Assembly: GCA_036365145.1 (NCBI GenBank)
Contig: JAEOAD010000055.1
Location: 62,001-126,000, forward strand
From: Orientallactaga sibirica
Taxonomy: Eukaryota > Chordata > Mammalia > Rodentia > Dipodidae
Reading direction: 5' to 3'
Length of the DNA stretch: 64,000 nucleotides
Shown piece after piece: positions 45,346 to 55,129 of the stretch (the first letter of the stretch is position 1; every line of letters begins with the position of its first letter). The notes beneath the pieces were generated by a model that saw nothing but the letters and a program-made list of their open reading frames with translations, ran no database searches and was not told the origin of the DNA. The position numbers were made by a program, and so were the translations under genes.

Positions 45346-46489
45346 AGAGATGGCTTTTTATCTAAGGGTTGTGGAGGTTGGAAGGAACTACCTAAAGGGT
45401 GATGGTGGTGATGACAACATGACAATGATTCTGTCCAAAGACAATGGGATGGAAAAGGGTGGGGTGCAAGCCTGAGAAGGCTGGAGGCCACAGGATGGCC
45501 GTCTGAAGGTAGGCAGTACTGCTTTTGCAGTTGGGACATAATCTTCCTGCACTCCAGGCTATACTTCCCTGCTCACCACACATCCCCTTCCAGGCCCAGC
45601 TCAAGCCCACTCACTTGAACCCTCTGGAAGGTGCCGTGGAAGCCTGAGCTCCAGCCCCTACCTGGCTCACTGCGACTGTCTTGCTGCCTCCAACCTTAGG
45701 AGTCCTAGACATTGATGCTCCCCAGTGTCTGCTGGGAGGCTGCTTAGGAATGCTTTTCCAGAGCTTTCTCTGGAGGCTATGGTCTGGATCCCAAACTCCC
45801 TGGGACCCTGTCCATCAGATTAAAGGTTCTCCAAAGATATGGCCATGTCTTCCCTTTTATATAAGGATCTCTCTCCTCCCAGAAAACTTCACAGGGTCTG
45901 CTCCCGCTCCACGAGAAGTGTGGTCAACAAAGGTCGACATAGACTGAAGCCTTCTTGGTTATCTCCCATCAAACATGGGGAAGACCACGGGCTGGACTTG
46001 CTCAGCACTCCGGAGACGGATGATGTGATATGGAAAGAACACTGGGCACCCCGCTTCTAAGATCATGTGGTTGGCAGACTTGCCCAACTCCAAGCCTACC
46101 CTGGGCTGCTTGGGCATGAAGAGGAACCTACAAAGAAACCCAGCCTCATGGCCAGGGCCAGTCCATCCCTTCTGTAACATGGTAGTGAACACAATGGTCT
46201 TGCAGACCCGTGTGTCCTCTCCCCACCCCCTCCAAACCCTGGCCCCAAAACATGGGACAGGCTAAGACAAAAAAAAAAAAAAAAATGTTCCCAGACTGCG
46301 ACATCACAGGCCAGCCGCCTGTCCAGCGCTAGCTAAGCCGGAAACTCAAGACAAAGGCTTTGGTCGAAGTGAGGAGGACGAAGGGTAAAGGGTAGGGGCA
46401 GCCTGGGTTGAGTAGGCAGGCAAGGGCATCTCTAGGGACCTGCCTGGGAGGGAAGCAAAGACAGGAAGACAGCTAAACCCTCCCTGTGC

Positions 46490-46660
46490 ACAGACGTCAC
46501 CTCACAAACACTTATGGGGCACCTGCTGTATTCTGCACACAGCCAAACATAACACGCTTCATTCCTCACACCACACACCTTATGCACACACTTCCTTACC
46601 AGCCCTCAGCTTACTGCCTCTCTGGATCCTCTAGCTCACTGGACATGCCTCACACTCTTC

Positions 46661-46720
<60 letters not shown>

Positions 46721-46872
46721 GGGAGAAAAGATCACAGAACTCAAACCTCACACTGAAAAGTCACACAGATCACACACCCACACTTCACACCACACTCACA
46801 CTCTGTCTCCCACCATGTACCTCACATACCTCACACTTACCTACTAACCATAGACACATGCATCCCAATTAA

Positions 46873-46903
<31 letters not shown>

Positions 46904-47580
46904 CTCAGATATAGACACAGGCAGATGCACTCTGCATAGATAATGTGTACACCTAATGTCATACCAAAACGTCACGTTTGTGGACACATGGCTCCCTCAG
47001 CACAGACAACACTGCCTGAAAACTGCCTCCTCCTGCCTCTCCCCACACACCTGGTCATCTGACTCCTTGGTCAAATGGACACCTTAGCCCTGGTGCATCC
47101 TTTCTTGCCCAGAGTTGTCTAGAGTCACCACACAGACACATGACATTCAAACTCCAACACACGGATCCAAATATAGTCCCCAAGCAAACTCAGGATGTAC
47201 TTCAGCAACGCTAAGCCATCCAGTAGGCTTCAAGCACCATCAGACGTACACAACCCCCCCCCAACTCCTCTCTCATAAAATCAACAAGCCCCACCAGGGC
47301 TCTTCCTGGCTACACACAGCTAAACAAATGACATCCACAGCCACAGATCCTCAACATGCATGACGCAGCCATGACAGACCCACAGACACACACACACTCA
47401 CACATTACATCCCCAACTCTGCTTCTCCAGCCATCCCAGCATGCAACACCACAGACACTCACAATCCCCATACTAACTGTATCCCAGTCATCAAGATGTA
47501 ATCACACATGGCACAACACGATATGATCACACACAAGGCACACCCAACACATGACACCTAGCCCATGTTACATGCACTCA
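46490..47580 (+). repeat. CA-rich low-complexity region with (CT)n(CA)n core
   Basis: About 1.1 kb of strongly A/C-biased + strand with CACACA clusters; pure blocks at 46664-46700 (CT), 46701-46720 (CA) and 46875-46902 (CA). The open frames here are compositional. Confidence 0.8.
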
Positions 47581-48744
47581 GAAACACCCAAACACAACCA
47601 CCTCAGACTCACGCAGCCCTGGACAGCTTGCACCACAGGTGGTGGACACCAGCTCATAGTCTCCCACTCTCTCCAGACTCAAATCCAGGCTGCTTCAGGC
47701 ACAACCAGGGCAGCAGAGATAAGGCGGTTATAAGTTATGAATGTCTCTGTCACACTGTGTGATCCCCACCAGCTTAATATCCGGGGCACCCCTCCAGGGC
47801 AGCATCCTCAAAGCCCCGGAACTTGAATCCACCCCATGCCCTTTCCAGAATCTGACCTCCCCCTCCTCAGCCCAAAGTAGAGGAAGGGATGATCACAAAA
47901 GACCCTAGAACAAAGATAGAGACCTAGACAAACTGAAGGGCTAAAAGGACCGGGAGAAGTAGGCCGCCCAGGGCCAAACAAAAGTGAAGAGGGGAGGTAG
48001 AGAGATAGTGAGGCCAAGTGTCCAGGAGAACGCAGGAAAACAGAATGAGACTGTCACTCCCGGAAGGAAATGAGAAGGATAGCAGCAAGAAGAAACTAGG
48101 GGGTCTCCTATGCGGGGGTCCTTTACAGGAAGAGAGAGAAGCCCAGTGGTTTGAACCTTTGGCTTAAGGGTGGGAGTTGAGAACGGAAGAGACTGAGTAG
48201 GGATGGGTGGGGGTGGGGCAGCTGAGGTTCAGGGTCTTGGGGCGGGGTCCTTACTAGTAGGGGTCTAGGTGGTGCAGGTGTGCCTGGAGTCTGTTCCATG
48301 CAGTGGAGGGGCCAGAGGGTTGAGCAAGGGGGTCCCCATTCACCTGGGGGAAGGGGACACGACTTGTATGGAGAAGTCAGTGCGGATTGAGTTCAGGATT
48401 TGGGGTGAGATTCCGGATGCAAAAGAGATGCAGAGTCTACAATGGCATTTGGGCTGGAAGCTGGAAATTTATAGCCTCCTCCTCCCCCCTCCCCATCCCC
48501 TCCCCTGCAGTGTCCAGTCCCAGCACGCGAGTGCGGCTCAGAACTAAGGGAAGGGTCCCCGTCGTCCCCCGACAAGTGTCGAAGGGCTTCAGAGCAAGCT
48601 GGACAGTGGTGCCCGTGACTACACGCTCCGCAGAGGACCGGGTCGTGGCCAAGCTTCTTGCCGGACACCCGTATTTTTTTTTTCCTCTATACCCAGAATG
48701 GAGGTGGTGGTGGTGGTGGAGGGCGGGGAGGGGGGGAGCCCTAC

Positions 48745-48864
48745 CTGCAGACTGTCGGCGCATGGCTGCGGCGGAGGTGGCTCGTCCGGCTTGAGGAAGA
48801 CCTGCTGGCCCCGCCTGAGGAATTGGACAACAGCGATGAGGATGTGATGCAGTACCAGGACCAT
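48745..48864 (-). CDS. PDE2A: PDE2A first coding exon, PDE2A2-type (40 codons)
   Basis: PDE2A hydrolyses cAMP and cGMP and is allosterically activated by cGMP. This exon gives the variable N-terminus: MVLVLHHILIAVVQFL, then RRGQQVFLK, then an acidic/proline stretch ending CADSLQ. I recognise the hydrophobic start as that of PDE2A2 and the rest as sequence shared with PDE2A3. The start ATG (48864 downwards) has A at -3 and G at +4, a good Kozak context. An in-frame GTG at 48876 is not needed. The exon ends CTGCAG, followed by GTAG as donor, phase 0, exactly 40 codons. Inside it, ATTCCTCAG/G at 48815-48819 is a usable acceptor; from 48814 the remaining 70 bp (1 nt + 23 codons) would serve as the second exon of a PDE2A3-type mRNA. 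The hydrophobic N-terminus is known to direct membrane or mitochondrial location. Upstream lies a CpG-rich promoter region. Confidence 0.93.
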
Positions 48865-49782
48865 ACTCGCCGACACCCGCCCGCCTGCCCGCCGGCCCGG
48901 CCGTTGAGCTCGGTCAGAGCGTCCGCGACAGCTTCGACTGCTCCGCCCAGACCCCGCCCCCAGGCCTCAGGCCCCGCCCCCAAGACCGCCAAGCCCCACC
49001 CCTGGGCAACAACATCTCTCAGCCGCAGCCCACCAGATCCCCGCGGGCTTGGGGACCTCTTCCCCTCCCAAGAGACTCTTCCAGCCGCTCAGCGGTCAGG
49101 GTCCCCCTGTCCCTCCCCTTCTTCCCCCGTGTGGCTCCGTGTCCGCCTGGACTGTCATCCTCCTGCCGCATCTCCACTCCTGCGCCTCTGGCACGTGTCG
49201 CTTCCCAAAACCCCGCTCCCCATGTCGCACCGCATCCTTATCTTCTTCCCACATTTGGTGTCCGGGGAAAGGGAGAGACCCTCGGGGTGGAGGGAGGGGG
49301 GTCAGGCTAGAACCTCATGGTCAGCCGAGACCAGCGCAGTGCTGGAGGACGAGGGGGGGAGAGGGGGAGGGCGGAGAAGGGGGCCCTGGGAAGGGACCTC
49401 GGATACAGTCCGGGAGCCCTGAGCTCGCTCCTCTCCATCCGATCCAGAAGGTTTGGGGGACGGGAGGGAGGAATCTTAGCAGTCGCTCCAAAACGGACGA
49501 ACCCCGGGAGCAGTAAAACTGATCTGCAAGGAAGACACGTGCGCACCCTAAACACAGGCGCACCCCCTCCCTTCTAAGCGCGGGGCCGGGGGAGGGGAGG
49601 GCACTGGGACCCTGAGATGGACCGGCAGGTCTGTATCGGCCTTTCACCGAGGTTGGAGAGAGTTGCAAAGCCCCAGGGGCCATGCAGTCTTGCAGTTCCG
49701 CGGTGGGACCCGCAAACCCCGAGTGCGGTTCTCCGCAGAGCGGCCTCGGTGCTCAGGCGATGGCTGCAGCCGCGACGCTCCT

Positions 49783-49796
49783 GCGCCCCCTGGTGT
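49783..49796 (-). promoter_or_regulatory. CTCF-type motif, minus orientation
   Basis: Read on the minus strand: ACACCAGGGGGCGC, 13 of 14 matches to the common CTCF core CCASYAGRKGGCRS. It lies at the upstream edge of the PDE2A2 CpG-rich region, a typical site for CTCF. Binding is inferred. Confidence 0.55.
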
Positions 49797-49954
49797 CCTA
49801 ATGTGGCTGTGCAGCCGACCCCAGTTGCAGTTGGCTGGAGGGATGGAGGGGGTACTGATGGGGTGTAAAGGGGGGGGGGGCAACACTGCCTAGACTAACC
49901 TGGTCCCCAGCGTCCATTTACATGACAGCTGGCTGAGACGTGGAATGTGTCTGG

Positions 49955-50065
49955 ACTGAGAGGTGAATTTGGGTCTTTTCTAGCTTTTGCCTGAGACTTG
50001 CTGCATGACCTTGGTCAAATCCCCTCCCTACCTGGCTGAGTTTCAGTTGTCCCATCTCCCTCACA
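49955..50065 (+). repeat. MIR-like relic
   Basis: 'CTGCATGACCTTGGTCAAATC ... GAGTTTCAGTTGTCCCATC' is the MIR core and right arm. Confidence 0.6.
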
Positions 50066-50544
50066 GGATGGGGTCCCGAGTTGAACTGATAAGGAGACGG
50101 CCTCCCGAAAGTTCTTGATGTGGCCTGACTTGAATACTCCCCTTTGCACTGCACCTCCCCCTCTCCATACTTTCCCCTTCCCCAGCCCTTGGAGGGTGAC
50201 TCAGTGAGCCCCCAGCCTCCCCACCTCACTGGTGTGATTCATCTGGGCCCTTTTCCCCTGGGGAGCAATTTCCTCAATGTTGAGTCACTGAGCCCAGTCC
50301 TGGACACAGTCCAGGCACCTGGTACACAAGCTCAGCAGAGTTCTGGCCTACCCCATAGTTCAGGAGGTAACCCTCCACGCCAGAATATTCCTACCTTTTC
50401 TTTCTGAGGCACGGCTATGCATGTACATCTTCTCCTGTTTCAACACCTTCAGTGACTCCCTACCAGTGCACAATAAAGCCCAAGCCCCCAGCCTGCCATG
50501 CCAGACCTTCCCCAACTCAGCCCCGACTTGTGGATCCGGCTGGG

Positions 50545-50742
50545 ACACACATGCACACACGCACGCCCCTTTACTTAATTCTCTACTCAGCCAGCCACTG
50601 CCTCCCTCTCACACACATGCACACACGCACGCCCCTTTACTTAATTCTCTACTCAGCCAGCCACTGCCTCCCTCTCACACACATGCACACACGCACGCCC
50701 CTTTACTTAATTCTCTACTCAGCCAGCCACTGCCTCCCTCTC
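50545..50742 (+). repeat. Minisatellite, 3 identical 66-bp units
   Basis: Units start at 50545, 50611 and 50677 and appear identical base for base. Each starts ACACACATGCACACACGCAC and ends CCACTGCCTCCCTCTC. Because 66 is a multiple of 3 it makes a repeating 22-residue frame, which is not evidence of coding. Confidence 0.97.
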
Positions 50743-51198
50743 ACTCTTGGCTTCTGCCAGTGTGCCACCCCACTGCCAATGTCCCCTAGGGTCCTTTTGA
50801 CTCGTTCACCATTCAGAAGCCACTTTGGAGGCCTCCACCTCCAGAAGGTGTTCCCTAGACACCACCTTAGTAGTCTGGAGTCCCCCCTTCACCCCACACT
50901 TAGGAGCGAGGTAGTTTGGGTGGCTCCTATGTGTCCTTCCTGGGAGTTGGGTCTGGGAACTTGAAGTGATCTGGGTCAAATCCACAATATTTCACATCTT
51001 CCAAATAGGGCACTTTGTTCTACTTATTAGCACTGTGGAGAACATGACACAGGCTAAGATGTGTAAAGCTTTAGCCCCCCCCCCCCAAAGGCCTTCCTTC
51101 TCTTTTCTGACCTCCTCTATAAAAGGGCAGGGCCGGACACACAAACCTCTTGGTCCTTGGTCAGTCTTGAGCACATGTCACCAGGTGCCTGAGAGTTA

Positions 51199-51364
51199 TC
51201 TTTTTTTGTTTGTTTGTTTTTGTTTTTCAAGGTAGGGTTTCACTCTAGTCCAGGCTGACCTGAAATTCACCCAGTAGTCTCAGGGTGGCCTCGAACTCAT
51301 GGCAATCCTCCTACCTCTGCTTCCCGAGTGCTGGGATTAAAGGCGTGCGCCACCATGCCCGGCC
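51199..51364 (-). mobile_element. B1 SINE
   Basis: T-rich tail, CAAGGTAGGGTTTCACTC to CCACCATGCCCGGCC. Confidence 0.94.
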
Positions 51365-51462
51365 AAGAGGTATTTTTATAGTCACTACCTGGAACGACTT
51401 CTTCTCCAGGGGAGCCTGTCTCGGCCTTGTAGTCAAGAGCTAACCCAGCCTAGCACCACTGT

Positions 51463-51580
51463 CATCTCACTCTAGCCCAGGCTGACCTGGAACTCAATCT
51501 ATAGCACAGACTGGCCTTGAACTCACAGCGATCCTCCTACCTCAGTGCTGGAATTAAATGGGGAGCCACCATGCCCAGCT
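51463..51580 (-). mobile_element. B1 SINE, internally deleted
   Basis: CTCACTCTAGCCCAGGCTGA to GAGCCACCATGCCCAGC, with the GCCTCCCGA segment missing. Confidence 0.85.
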
Positions 51581-51729
51581 AAGAAGTTATTTCTTCTATC
51601 CCAGCTCCCATGCTGCAGCTCAGTAAAGTGGATGGATTCCCAGTGTGTGTTCTGTCTCCCCAACTCAGGGAGATTCTTTCTGTGTCAGGTTTTCAGATCT
51701 GAGCATTCCTCAGAGGGCCTGAGTGCGTC

Positions 51730-51830
51730 TCAACTGTGTCATAGATTTGCTTTGAGATTCTGGGCAGGCCACTGTACCTGTCTGGGCACCTCTAGACCTC
51801 GATTTCTCCATCTATATTAGACCACTACTT
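51730..51830 (+). repeat. MIR-like relic
   Basis: 'GAGATTCTGGGCAGGCCAC ... CTAGACCTCGATTTCTCCATC' resembles the MIR core and right arm. Confidence 0.5.
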
Positions 51831-51859
51831 TATTTCTTTTTATTTAATTTTTTTTTCTT

Positions 51860-52013
51860 TTTCTTTCTTTTTTTTCAAGGTAGGGTCTCACTATAGCCCA
51901 GGCTGGACTGGAATTCACTATGTAGTCTCAGGCTGGCCTCAAACTGACAGTGATCCTCCTACCTCTGCCTCCTGAGTGCTGGGATTAAAGGCGTACACCA
52001 CCACGCCTGGCTC
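51860..52013 (-). mobile_element. B1 SINE
   Basis: TTTTTTTCAAGGTAGGGTC to CACCACGCCTGGCTC. Confidence 0.94.
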
Positions 52014-52182
52014 TTAATTTTGTTTTTTATTGACAACTTCCATATTTATAGACAATAACCCATGGTTATTCCCTCCCTCCCCCGACTTTCCCCTTTGAAA
52101 CTCCACTCTCCATCATATCTCTTCCCCCCTTAATCAGTCTTTCTTTTATTTTGATGTCATCATCTTTTTCTCCTATTATGAT
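52014..52182 (-). mobile_element. L1 3' end fragment (likely)
   Basis: 'TTTTTTATTGACAACTTCC ... CCCATGGTTATTCCCTCCC ... TTTGAAACTCCACTCTCC' is a motif series I associate with a rodent L1 3' UTR in reverse. 5'-truncated. Family assignment tentative. Confidence 0.5.
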
Positions 52183-52197
52183 AGAGACCACTACTTT

Positions 52198-52422
52198 TAA
52201 AAAAAGATTTTATTTTTATTTATTTATTTATTTACTTATTAGAGACAAAGAGAGAGTGTATGTGAGAGAATGGGTGCGCCAGGGCCTCCAGCCACTGCAA
52301 ACGAACTCCACATGTATGTGCCACCATGTGCTGAGATGGCTTACATGGGACCTGGAGAATTGAACCTGGGTCCTTAGGCTTCACAAGCATGTGCCTTAAC
52401 TGCTAAGCCATCTCTCCAGCCC
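52198..52422 (-). mobile_element. tRNA-derived SINE with 15-bp target duplication
   Basis: AGAGACCACTACTTT flanks it at 52183-52197 and 52423-52437. Full minus copy. Confidence 0.96.
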
Positions 52423-52558
52423 AGAGACCACTACTTTCAATAAACAAGCAAATGTCTTTTTTTTTTTTTGTCCTTTTCTGTGTGTAAATGTTTGTATGTG
52501 TGTGTAGGGGTGCATGCACTGTGTGTGCATGTGGAGTTCAGGAGTCAATGTAAGGTAA

Positions 52559-52727
52559 CTTTTTTTTTTTTTTTTTTTTTTTGGTTTTCCGAGGTAGGGT
52601 CTCACTCTGGTCCAGGCTGACCTGGAATTCACTATGTAGTCTCAGGATGGCCTTGAACTCACGGTGATCCTCCTACCTCTGCCTCCCAAGTGCTGGGATT
52701 AAAGGCATGCGCCACCACACCTGGCTA
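52559..52727 (-). mobile_element. B1 SINE
   Basis: Long T tail then CCGAGGTAGGGTCTCACTC to GCGCCACCACACCTGGC. Confidence 0.95.
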
Positions 52728-52776
52728 TCAGGTATCTTTTTTTTTTTTTTTTTTTTTTTTTTTGGTGCATGCTTTT

Positions 52777-52998
52777 TTAAAAAAAAATTTTATTTATTTA
52801 TTTGAGAGAGAGAGATGCAGAAATAGGCAAGGAGAGAGAGAGAAAGAATAGGTGCGCCAGGGCCTCCAGCCATTGCAAATGAACTCCAGATGCATGTGCC
52901 CCCTTGTACATCTGGCTTACATGGGTCCTGGAGAATCGAACCTGGGTCCTTTGGCTTTGCAGGTAAACGCCTAAACCGCTAAGACGTCTCTCCAGCCC
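52777..52998 (-). mobile_element. tRNA-derived SINE with target duplication
   Basis: TCAGGTATCTTTTT occurs before (about 52729) and after it (52999). GA tract, B box (GAATCGAACC), AAGACGTCTCTCCAGCC. Confidence 0.95.
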
Positions 52999-53025
52999 TC
53001 AGGTATCTTTTTAATCACTTTCTAC

Positions 53026-53240
53026 CTTGTGTTTTGAGACAGGGTCTCACAGCAAACCTAGAGTTTGCTAAGTTGTCCAGTCTGGCTAGCCAGCAAGCCC
53101 TAGGAATCTTCCCTTCTCCACCTCCCAGCACTGGCATCACAGATACACGTTGCCACGCCTGGCTTTTTAGGAGGGTGCTAACTCAGGTCCTCACACCTAC
53201 ACAGCAAGCATTTCACTGACAGAACGAGCTCCCCAGCCCA
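53026..53240 (-). mobile_element. B1-ID dimeric SINE, old
   Basis: B1-like part GTTTTGAGACAGGGTCTCAC ... TTGCCACGCCTGGC; then an ID-like part read in reverse, AGCAAGCATTTCACTGACAG ... GCTCCCCAGCCC. Confidence 0.65.
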
Positions 53241-53598
53241 CACTGTGTCGCTTTGGGTGTTTGTTAGGTTGTGTCCTCTCATGAATTTCTTGAAATTCCC
53301 CAACCAGCCTTTCCCAGTGGAGGCAACCAAGACTCTGCCAAGATGCAAGGGGAAAGTCCTTGCCAAGCTTCCACAGCTAGGAAGTGACACTCCTTCAAAG
53401 CTGGATCTCATCTCCCACCAAGAGATCCCAGTCCTCACCCCATCCAGCTCTACATTGGTGACCCCTTGCTATGCCTCACCTTGCCTTGCCACATATTGGG
53501 AGCTTTTCATATGCTAATGCCTACAGGAAATCCCATCCCATATAGGCTTTTGGGGGGGAGGGGCTTGGTTTTATTTTTTTTTTAATATATTTATTCTT

Positions 53599-53864
53599 TT
53601 TAAAAAATATTTTATTTTATTTATTTATTTTTATTTTATTAGAGAGAGAGACACAGAAATAACACAGGTAGAGAGAGAGAGAGAGAGAGATGGGCCAGCC
53701 AGCAGTGTCCAGCCACAAACAAACAGAACTCTTGTGGTCAGATGCATGCCCCCTTGTGCATCTGGCTAAACGTGGGTCCTGGAGATTGGAAGCGCTGGAG
53801 ATTGGAACCAGGGTCCATAGGCTTCAGGAGGCAGGCGTTTAACCCTAAGCCATCTCTCCAGCCC
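53599..53864 (-). mobile_element. tRNA-derived SINE, long variant
   Basis: (TTTA)n tail, GA tract, CAGCCAGCAGTGTCCAGCC; contains a short internal duplication (CTGGAGATTGGAA, twice at about 53779 and 53795). Confidence 0.92.
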
Positions 53865-53894
53865 TAAAATATTTTATTTATTTATTTATTTATT

Positions 53895-54020
53895 TGAGTG
53901 GTGCATGCCTTTAATCCCAGGACTTGGGGGGACAGAGTTAGGTGGATCACCATGAGTCCAAGGCTACCCTGAGACTGTATAGTGAATTTCAGGTCAGTCC
54001 TGGCTTCAGAGTGAGACCCG
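53895..54020 (+). mobile_element. B1 SINE, head-truncated
   Basis: GAGTGGTGCATGCCTTTAAT to CAGAGTGAGACCC, followed by an orphan SINE end (GCTAAGCCATCTCTCTAGCC). Confidence 0.88.
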
Positions 54021-54089
54021 CTAAGCCATCTCTCTAGCCCCAAAAATATATATATGAAATATGCAGATGCCTTTAAAGGACTTGAGGGG

Positions 54090-54307
54090 AGAGGTGGATC
54101 ACCAGGGTCTTCAGCCACTGAGACTGTATGAACTCAGGTCAGATGCATGTGCCATTGTACATCTGGTTTATGTGGATACAAAAGAGAGAGAGAGGATGAA
54201 TGAAACCTGGCCATTGTACATCTGGTTTATGTGGGTACTAGGGAATGAAACCTGGGTCCTTAGGCTTCGCAGGCAAGACCTTAAATGCTAAGCCATCTTT
54301 CCAGCCC
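54090..54307 (-). mobile_element. tRNA-derived SINE with internal 59-bp duplication
   Basis: GCCATTGTACATCTGGTTTA TGTGG occurs at 54151-54175 and 54210-54234. Ends GCTAAGCCATCTTTCCAGCCC. Confidence 0.85.
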
Positions 54308-54321
54308 CCCGGCCCCAGCTC

Positions 54322-54473
54322 TTTTTTCCTGGTTTTTCAAGGTAGGATTTCACTGTAGCCCAGGCTGACATGGAATTCACTATGTAGTCTCATGGTGGCC
54401 TCAAACTCACAGCAATCCTCCTACCTCTACCTTCTGAGTGATGGGATTAAAGTTTTGTGCCACCACACCTGAC
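54322..54473 (-). mobile_element. B1 SINE
   Basis: TTTTTCAAGGTAGGATTTCAC to GCCACCACACCTGAC. Confidence 0.9.
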
Positions 54474-54475
54474 TT

Positions 54476-54598
54476 GGTTTTGATTTTTTGAAATAGGGTC
54501 TCATGTGACCTAGGCTGGCCTCAATTCACTCTGTAGCTGAGGATAAGCTTGAACTCTCGATCCCCTGCCTCCATCTTTCAAGTGCTGGGATTACAGGA
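54476..54598 (-). mobile_element. Old B1-like SINE
   Basis: TTGAAATAGGGTCTCATGTG to GTGCTGGGATTACAGG, diverged. Confidence 0.6.
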
Positions 54599-54799
54599 TC
54601 ACTCCCACATTATTTTAATGTTTCCAGAGGTCCCCAACTTGCTACCTAATTTGCAAACCCTGGATAGATCATCTCACCCCTGGTTAACCCCCATCTCGTG
54701 GAAACAAGGGTCAGGGCAGCCCCTGAGAGCTGTGCACAGCTGGGACTGACGGGGGGCTGCTCAACATTTAGCGAGATTTACTTGCTATGCACCTCATAT

Positions 54800-54910
54800 T
54801 TTATTTTGTCAACAATGATAAGGCAGGATCTATTATAAGCCATGTTTTGCAGATGAGGGAGACTAAGAGTAAACTGCCCGTAGTCGTGTATATCAGCAGC
54901 TGTCTGATGT
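54800..54910 (-). repeat. MIR-like relic
   Basis: 'CATGTTTTGCAGATGAGGGAGA CTAAGAG ... CCCGTAGTCGTG' resembles the reverse MIR right arm. Confidence 0.4.
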
Positions 54911-54974
54911 ACAACCTGAGCCTTGAACTTACGCCTTGCTGCTTGAGCAAAGGCAGATAAGAAACATGGATTTC

Positions 54975-55129
54975 ATATGGCTTTACACAAGGAAATGTGT
55001 GGCTTCTGTTTTGTATTTTTTCAGTATAGAAGTTTTTGTGTCTTATTTAAATAAAGTTATTAGTAAAACTGAAAAAGAAAGGAAAAGAAAAGAAAAGAAA
55101 AGAAAAGAAAAGAAAAGAAAAGAAAAGAA
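54975..55129 (+). pseudogene. Truncated processed retrocopy (mRNA 3' end) with A-rich tail
   Basis: A 97-bp body with AATAAA at 55050-55055, about 16 bases before an A-rich tail that has expanded into (AAAAG)n. AAGAAACATGGATTTC flanks both ends (54959-54974, 55130-55145), a perfect 16-bp target duplication. This is the signature of L1-driven copying of a polyadenylated RNA, 5'-truncated so that only 3' UTR remains. The parent gene is not recognised. Confidence 0.8.

Larger units (their letters stand above)
13174..48744 (-). other. PDE2A: PDE2A large intron (mir-139 host)
   Basis: 35.6 kb from donor 48744 to acceptor 13174. Besides mir-139, the PDE2A1-like block and the repeats listed, the longer unrecognised unique stretches are 13450-14760, 15560-16700, 16885-18500, 20450-22150, 22320-24200, 25810-27100, 30180-31125, 32300-35940, 36170-36975, 37480-42575, 43555-44350, 45350-46490 and 47580-48740. 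They contain poly-C and poly-G runs (33108, 39945, 37807), an AT-rich patch at 41820-41985 ending in T30, and a degenerate AATCATCA stretch at 41090-41210. Confidence 0.85.
48530..49800 (-). promoter_or_regulatory. CpG-rich promoter region of PDE2A2
   Basis: CG dinucleotides are dense here against a CG-poor background, as in a CpG island. Immediately upstream of the ATG at 48864 (that is, at higher coordinates) are GC boxes of Sp1/KLF type, CCCCGCCCC at about 48953 and 48973, and another CCGCCC at 48943. I see no TATA box at a sensible distance, so this looks like a TATA-less, dispersed-start promoter. On the + strand 48702-48738 is a run of GGT/GGA and G tracts with quadruplex potential; it lies just inside the first intron, so the PDE2A transcript would carry the C-rich complement. 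The long frame on the + strand across this region (48658-49422) is a compositional artefact. Confidence 0.75.

Noticed and set aside
45680..46288. Possible processed pseudogene ending in A18
   Set aside because: No AATAAA near the A run, no flanking duplication found, and neither strand's translation is recognised.
48658..49422. 254-codon + strand open frame across the PDE2A2 promoter
   Set aside because: Lies in a CpG-rich, G-rich region antisense to a confident exon; poly-G/Pro-rich translation with no domain. GC-rich DNA has few stops.
49644..49886. Candidate PDE2A3 first exon
   Set aside because: The minus translation lacks any MGQACGHSILC-like start or suitable donor; not supported.
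50545..50742. CRISPR-like direct repeats
   Set aside because: The three units are contiguous without spacers, in mammalian DNA: a minisatellite.
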